Shown: positions 21,996-25,536 of the stretch, piece by piece | Layout: every line of letters begins with the position of its first letter | Numbering within the stretch: position 1 is the first letter of the stretch | Assembly (NCBI GenBank): GCA_902496275.1 | Contig: CABVAC010000026.1 | Coordinates: forward strand, 1 to 25,536 | Source of the DNA: an uncultured Collinsella sp. | Lineage (GTDB): Bacteria > Actinomycetota > Coriobacteriia > Coriobacteriales > Coriobacteriaceae | DNA length: 25,536 bases | Direction: 5' to 3' | Position numbers and translations under genes: made by a program | The notes under the pieces: generated by a model | Databases searched by the model: none | What the model saw: only the letters and a program-made list of their open reading frames with translations | Told to the model about the DNA's origin: nothing

Positions 21996-23291
21996 ATGGC
22001 ACCAGCTTTGTCCGATCTTCAACCGCAATCAGCGCCCAAGGCCACCGCAGCGGCGCAGACCGCTATCGGTGACGGTCTTGTTGCAGAAGCTCAGGCTTTT
22101 GCAGACGAGCTCGCTGCGTGGCGACACGATCTACACCAGATGCCCGAGCTGGGTAATAGCCTCCCACAGACCTCTGCGTATATCCAAGCGCGCCTGACCG
22201 AGATGGACATCCCGTTTGCCACGCTCGTCGATGGTTCCTGCGTTGTGGGCCTTGTCGGCGCCGGTGCCGCCGCGGCCCAGGGTAATGGCGTCTGCACGAA
22301 TGAGCAGGCCGGTACGGTCATCATGCTCCGTGGCGACATGGACGCCCTGCCCGTTGCCGAGGAATCCGGCGAGCCCTTTGCATCCACCAACGGCTGCATG
22401 CACGCTTGCGGTCACGATATGCACGCGACGGCGCTGCTTGGTGCGGCTCGTATGCTCAAAGCGCGCGAGGCAGAGCTTGTTGATGCCAACGCCACGGTTA
22501 AGTTGCTGTTCCAGCCGGGCGAGGAAACCTTTGAGGGTGCCCGCGCCGCCATCGCCGACGGTCTGCTGCAGAACCCGCGTCCTCAGGTCGCCTTTGCCAT
22601 GCATGTCAATAGCCAGTCGCCGCTTGGTTTGGTGCTCTACGGCAGCCCGGCGCTCTCGGGCGTGTACGGTTTTCGCATCACGCTTCAAGGCAAGGGCGGC
22701 CATGGCTCGAGCCCCGAGATTTGCATCGACCCCATCACGGCCGGCGTGCATGTGCATCTGGCACTTCAGGAGCTCATCTCCCGCGAGGTGCCGGCGGCCA
22801 AGGAAGTCGCACTTACCGTTGGTAAGTTTGCCGGCGGCTTGGCGGCCAACGTCATCCCCGACACCTGCGTGCTTGAGGGAACGCTGCGCGGCTTTGATGT
22901 TGAGCTCATGGAGCACCTAAAGACCCGCATCGCGGAGGTCGTTAACGGCGTTGCCGCAACATATCGTACGCCGGCGACCATCGAGACGCTTTCGGATGTT
23001 CCGCCGCTTGTACTCGACAGCGATATGACTCAGGCGTCGCTTGGCTACGTGGGCGCAGTGCTGCCCAAGGTGGCTTTCTTGCCGCTTTTCCATGCCATGG
23101 CGAGTGAGGACTTTGCGCTTATCTCGAGCGAGATTCCGAGTGCGTACTTTACCGTGGGCGCGGCCGTAACCGACACGGACGAACACTTTGCCCAGCACCA
23201 TCCCAAGGCACGTTTTAACGATGCCGAGCTTCCTCTCGGCGCCGCGGCCTATACCGCCGTCGCTTTGGGCTATATCGCCGACCACCGGTAG
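21996..23291 (+). CDS. M20-family metal-dependent amidohydrolase
   Basis: This 431-aa enzyme belongs to the M20 group with N-acyl-amino-acid and hippurate hydrolases, which cleave amide bonds using two metals. Visible motifs are RHDLHQMPELG (43-53), RGDMDALPV (112-120), HACGHDMHATALLGAA (136-151, metal ligands C138, H140), the GEE catalytic/metal glutamates (175-177), AMHVNS, the GGHGSSP dimer-domain loop, and LFHAMASEDFA near the C-terminus. The cysteine-containing HACGHD form points to the aminoacylase/IAA-amide hydrolase branch, not a peptidase T type. The substrate is not readable. ATG at 21996 has GGAGGG 6 nt upstream; an in-frame start at 21942 lies inside the upstream inverted-repeat region and is rejected. 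Confidence 0.93.
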   Translation: MAPALSDLQPQSAPKATAAAQTAIGDGLVAEAQAFADELAAWRHDLHQMPELGNSLPQTSAYIQARLTEMDIPFATLVDGSCVVGLVGAGAAAAQGNGVCTNEQAGTVIMLRGDMDALPVAEESGEPFASTNGCMHACGHDMHATALLGAARMLKAREAELVDANATVKLLFQPGEETFEGARAAIADGLLQNPRPQVAFAMHVNSQSPLGLVLYGSPALSGVYGFRITLQGKGGHGSSPEICIDPITAGVHVHLALQELISREVPAAKEVALTVGKFAGGLAANVIPDTCVLEGTLRGFDVELMEHLKTRIAEVVNGVAATYRTPATIETLSDVPPLVLDSDMTQASLGYVGAVLPKVAFLPLFHAMASEDFALISSEIPSAYFTVGAAVTDTDEHFAQHHPKARFNDAELPLGAAAYTAVALGYIADHR

Positions 23292-23374
23292 CACCCAACC
23301 TTGCCTTTCAAGCCTGCGGGCATGGCCGTAAGGCCTATGCCCTTGTCTTTCAAGGCAATCTTGGGCACTACCGG
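23285..23374 (+). repeat. Large imperfect inverted repeat, copy 3
   Basis: Arms 23285-23312 and 23347-23374 are complementary with several mismatches (CCGGTAG, CCCAA and TTGCCTT blocks pair). The inner hairpin is GGGCATGGCC, loop GTAA, GGCC, bulged T, ATGCCC (23318-23342). The core and bulge match copy 1 at 15.2 kb. The left arm includes the end of the M20 gene and its stop codon. It may also terminate that gene. Confidence 0.75.
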
Positions 23375-23387
23375 CGCCCGGCGCCGG
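23371..23387. repeat. Small GC-rich hairpin next to copy 3
   Basis: CCGGCGC, loop CCG, GCGCCGG. It overlaps the end of the large repeat and occupies the place held by the 27-nt hairpin beside copies 1 and 2. Confidence 0.5.
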
Positions 23388-23414
23388 CTATTCGTTTGTT
23401 AAATAAGGAGCAGT

Positions 23415-23864
23415 ATGTCCCAGCAGCGTAAGTTCTTCCCCGGCTGGCTCGTTGTGACCTCCGGCTTCGTGATCATGGCCACGTGCTACACGATTTTCGT
23501 CAACTGCATGAGCCTGTTCCAGCCGCTGATCGTCAGCGACCTGGGCATTTCCCTTGCGCAGTACAACATCTCCAATGCCATCTCCACCGTGGTGAGTGTC
23601 GTGGGTTCGCTCGTTATCGGCCATGTTGCCGATAAGGTGAGTGGCCGCGTATTGGGCTCGCTTACCGTTATCGCCACCTCGACGGTGCTCGCGGGCATGA
23701 GCTTTGTGGGTGAGCTTTGGCAGGTCTATGTGCTCTTTGCCGTCTCGGGCTCCTTTGCGAGCACCTGGATCGTGTGCCTGGCGTGCTCCGTGGTCATGCT
23801 CGTGTTCCTGCTGGCATCCGAGCCCATCGCCGCCAAGCTGCGCGCGAGCGTGGCGGGGGAGTAG
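23415..23864 (+). CDS. Internally deleted MFS transporter (probable relic)
   Basis: Major facilitator transporters have about 400 residues and 12 helices; this frame has 149. The first 115 residues are a normal MFS beginning: helix 1 in GWLVVTSGFVIMATCYTIF, helix 2, the loop motif GHVADKVSGR (motif A), helix 3 and the start of helix 4 (WQVYVLFAVSGS). The frame then passes straight into TWIVCLACSVVMLVFLLAS followed by a short charged tail, which looks like a final helix and C-terminus. The simplest reading is an in-frame deletion of the central helices. The start (AAGGAG, 4-5 nt, ATG) is intact, so a five-helix protein could still be made, but transport function is unlikely. Confidence 0.7.
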   Translation: MSQQRKFFPGWLVVTSGFVIMATCYTIFVNCMSLFQPLIVSDLGISLAQYNISNAISTVVSVVGSLVIGHVADKVSGRVLGSLTVIATSTVLAGMSFVGELWQVYVLFAVSGSFASTWIVCLACSVVMLVFLLASEPIAAKLRASVAGE

Positions 23865-23900
23865 GTAGGCCAAAGCGCATCGCCGCTTGTCCGCTTCGTC

Positions 23901-23962
23901 CGCGGCGGCGCGTCTGGCCGAACGAGTCCCCATACCCTCGTTCGGTCAGGCGCGCCGCCGCG
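23901..23962 (+). terminator. Long GC-rich hairpin between the MFS relic and hisS
   Basis: Arms of 25 nt (23901-23925 and 23938-23962) differ at two positions, both of which give G-U pairs in a + strand RNA but A-C mismatches in the other strand. The loop is 12 nt. GTTGCTGCTTTG follows. It probably ends upstream transcription just before the hisS promoter. Confidence 0.6.
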
Positions 23963-23978
23963 TTGCTGCTTTGTGCCG

Positions 23979-23984
23979 TATAAT
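23979..23984 (+). promoter_or_regulatory. -10 box of hisS
   Basis: A perfect TATAAT lies 43 nt before the hisS start codon. No matching -35 is seen; that position falls in the right arm of the long hairpin. Confidence 0.45.
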
Positions 23985-24026
23985 GTCCACTACCTATGAC
24001 GCGATACAAAAGAAAGGTGTTTGCCC

Positions 24027-25340
24027 ATGCAGGCACAGAAGGCGGAGGGAACCCGCGACCTTATCGGCGCCGAGATGCGCGCCTGGCAAAAGATGCAGCA
24101 GATTGCGGCCGGCGTGTTCGAGCCGTTTGGTTTTAAACCCATCGAGACGCCCGCGATCGAGCAGGTTGACGTGTTTGTCCACGGTATCGGCCAGTCGACC
24201 GACGTCGTGCGCAAGGAAATGTTCCGCGTGTTCAGCGGTGCCAACCTGGAGCGCGTCTTTACCGAGGGCACCGACACCAAACTCAAGCCCAAGCAGCGCC
24301 TGGCACTTCGCCCCGAGGGCACGGCCGGCGTGGTGCGCGCCGTCGTCGAGAACAATCTGGTGCCCCAGGGCTCCACGCCGTTTAAGGCTTACTACGCCGA
24401 GGCCATGTTCCGCGGCGAGCGTCCCCAGAAGGGCCGCCTGCGCCAGTTCCACCAGGTGGGCATCGAGTGGCTCGGCGCTCCCGATCCGGCGGCAGACGCC
24501 GAGTGCATCATCATGCTCATGGAGTTCTACAAGCGCCTGGGCTTCGATCTTTCCAAGCTTCGTCTGCTCATCAACTCGATGGGTGACGCCCAGTGCCGTC
24601 CGGCTTACCGCGAGCAGGTCAAGCAGTTCATCCTCGATCACGCAGACGAGATGTGTGACGAGTGCCGCGAGCGCGCCGAGCTCAACCCGCTGCGTGCCTT
24701 CGACTGCAAGAACGACCACTGCCGCGAGATCATGGCCGAGGCTCCGCTGATGGGTGACAACCTGTGCGATGAGTGCCGCGAGCACTACGAGCAGGTCAAG
24801 CGCTATCTGGATGCCGCCGGTATCGAGTATGTCGAGGATCCCACCTTGGTGCGCGGCCTGGACTACTACACCCGTACTGTCTTTGAGGTCGAGGCCCCTG
24901 GCGCCGGCGTCGGCTCCATCGGCGGCGGCGGCCGCTACGATGGCCTGGTCGAGCTCGAGGGTGGCAAGCCCACGGCGGGCGTCGGCTTTGCTGTCGGTTT
25001 TGAGCGCGCCCTGCTGGCCCTGCAGGCCTTTGGCAGCGATTTGGGTGCCGATGAGGCCCCGTGCGTCTATGTCGCCAACGCCGGCAAGGAGCTGCGTCAG
25101 AACGTCTTTGCCATTACGCAGGAGCTTCGCGCCGCAGGTATCGTGACCGAGGCCGACTATCAGGGTCGTTCGCTCAAGGCCCAGTTTAAGCAAGCCGATA
25201 AGGTAGGCGCCAAGCTCATCTTGGTCCTGGGTGGCGACGAGCTTGCCGCCGGCAAGGTCAAAGTGCGCGACATGCAGAGCCATGACGAGGTGCTCGCCGA
25301 TCTGGACAACGTCGTCGAGGCGGTTCGCGAGCGCCTGTAG
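24027..25340 (+). CDS. hisS: Histidyl-tRNA synthetase
   Basis: HisRS charges tRNA-His with histidine in the cytoplasm. The 437-aa protein has class II motifs: motif 1 around GFKPIETPAIEQVDVF, motif 2 in MFRGERPQKGRLRQFHQVGIEW, the HisA histidine-specific loop LVRGLDYYTRTVFEV, and motif 3 in GVGFAVGFERALLAL. A C-terminal anticodon-binding domain follows (about 335-437). The insertion between motif 2 and HisA has cysteine pairs (CDEC, FDCKNDHC, CDEC) that could bind zinc; such cysteines are known in some Gram-positive HisRS. ATG at 24027 has AAAGGTG 7 nt upstream; the in-frame TTG at 24021 is too close to that site. Confidence 0.96.
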   Translation: MQAQKAEGTRDLIGAEMRAWQKMQQIAAGVFEPFGFKPIETPAIEQVDVFVHGIGQSTDVVRKEMFRVFSGANLERVFTEGTDTKLKPKQRLALRPEGTAGVVRAVVENNLVPQGSTPFKAYYAEAMFRGERPQKGRLRQFHQVGIEWLGAPDPAADAECIIMLMEFYKRLGFDLSKLRLLINSMGDAQCRPAYREQVKQFILDHADEMCDECRERAELNPLRAFDCKNDHCREIMAEAPLMGDNLCDECREHYEQVKRYLDAAGIEYVEDPTLVRGLDYYTRTVFEVEAPGAGVGSIGGGGRYDGLVELEGGKPTAGVGFAVGFERALLALQAFGSDLGADEAPCVYVANAGKELRQNVFAITQELRAAGIVTEADYQGRSLKAQFKQADKVGAKLILVLGGDELAAGKVKVRDMQSHDEVLADLDNVVEAVRERL

Positions 25341-25395
25341 CGCATCTTTTTGAGCTTCGGGCCTGCTAACGTGCCCTGCTCATGGAGAGCGATTG

Positions 25396-25437
25396 TTACG
25401 GGGGTGTTTCGCTTTTATGCGGAATGCCCCCGTTTAC
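25396..25437 (+). terminator. Probable terminator of hisS
   Basis: ACGGGGG (25398-25404) pairs with CCCCCGT (25427-25433), with further partial pairing inside and TTTACG after. The T run is short. Confidence 0.6.
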
Positions 25438-25494
25438 GTATGCCGCCCACCGAGAAATACGACCATTTAGGGCAAAAACCTTTGCAATGCAGAA

Positions 25495-25536
25495 AATACT
25501 TTTGTGTGGTAAAGCGCAATCAGTGTCGAAAGTATT
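25495..25536. repeat. Inverted repeat at the window end
   Basis: AATACTTT (25495-25502) and AAAGTATT (25529-25536) are perfectly complementary over 8 bp. The window stops at the right arm, so the full length is unknown. It lies in an AT-rich stretch likely to be the upstream region of the next gene. Confidence 0.35.

Noticed and set aside
23994..25283. 429-codon minus-strand frame
   Set aside because: It is antisense to hisS along almost its full length and has no domain.

Overview
The window looks like chromosomal DNA from a high-GC, gut-type actinobacterium. Protein style (VanRS-like and RegX3/SenX3-like two-component systems, tandem YhgE/Pip proteins, cysteine-rich HisRS) and the intergenic repeats suggest Coriobacteriia, most likely Collinsella or a close relative. 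That assignment is inference from pattern recognition, not a database match. Nearly all genes are on the + strand; the D-Ala-D-Ala carboxypeptidase is the only clear minus-strand gene. I see no rRNA, CRISPR array, transposase or prophage.

Layout. (1) 1-3300: two identical tRNA-Arg(ACG) genes, each with its own promoter and terminator, then an unassigned 813-aa TPR-like protein, then tRNA-Ser(GCT). (2) 3326-6882: a secreted penicillin-binding-type D,D-carboxypeptidase (minus strand) divergent from a VanR/VanS-like regulator and sensor pair, a plausible cell-wall-sensing module. (3) 6904-10146: PstB phosphate-transporter ATPase followed by a PhoB/RegX3-like regulator and a PhoR/SenX3-like kinase, but no pstS, pstC, pstA or phoU here. 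(4) 10169-12882: a Wzz-like adaptor, BY-kinase and PHP-type tyrosine phosphatase (CpsC, CpsD, CpsB logic) with no glycosyltransferases beside them, then a GNAT acetyltransferase. (5) 12993-15109: HtpG (Hsp90), with a terminator-like hairpin in its leader. (6) 15550-20565: two adjacent YhgE/Pip-family membrane proteins. (7) 20896-25340: an EamA-type permease, an M20 amidohydrolase, an internally deleted MFS transporter and histidyl-tRNA synthetase.

The least ordinary content is between the genes. Three large imperfect inverted repeats of about 90-100 nt (15203-15302, 20608-20703, 23285-23374) share one apical hairpin and related arm segments. Two of them, each joined to a near-identical 27-nt hairpin, lie in opposite orientation on either side of the YhgE/Pip pair. 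The htpG-YhgE gap (440 nt) also has two tandem hairpins whose stems differ by three compensatory base-pair changes, and a GGGGACGTT palindrome of REP type. The 330-nt gap before the EamA permease holds one large repeat, the inverted 27-nt hairpin and a terminator-like hairpin, and I see no gene in it. All functional roles are inferred from sequence and family knowledge; no search or folding program was run.
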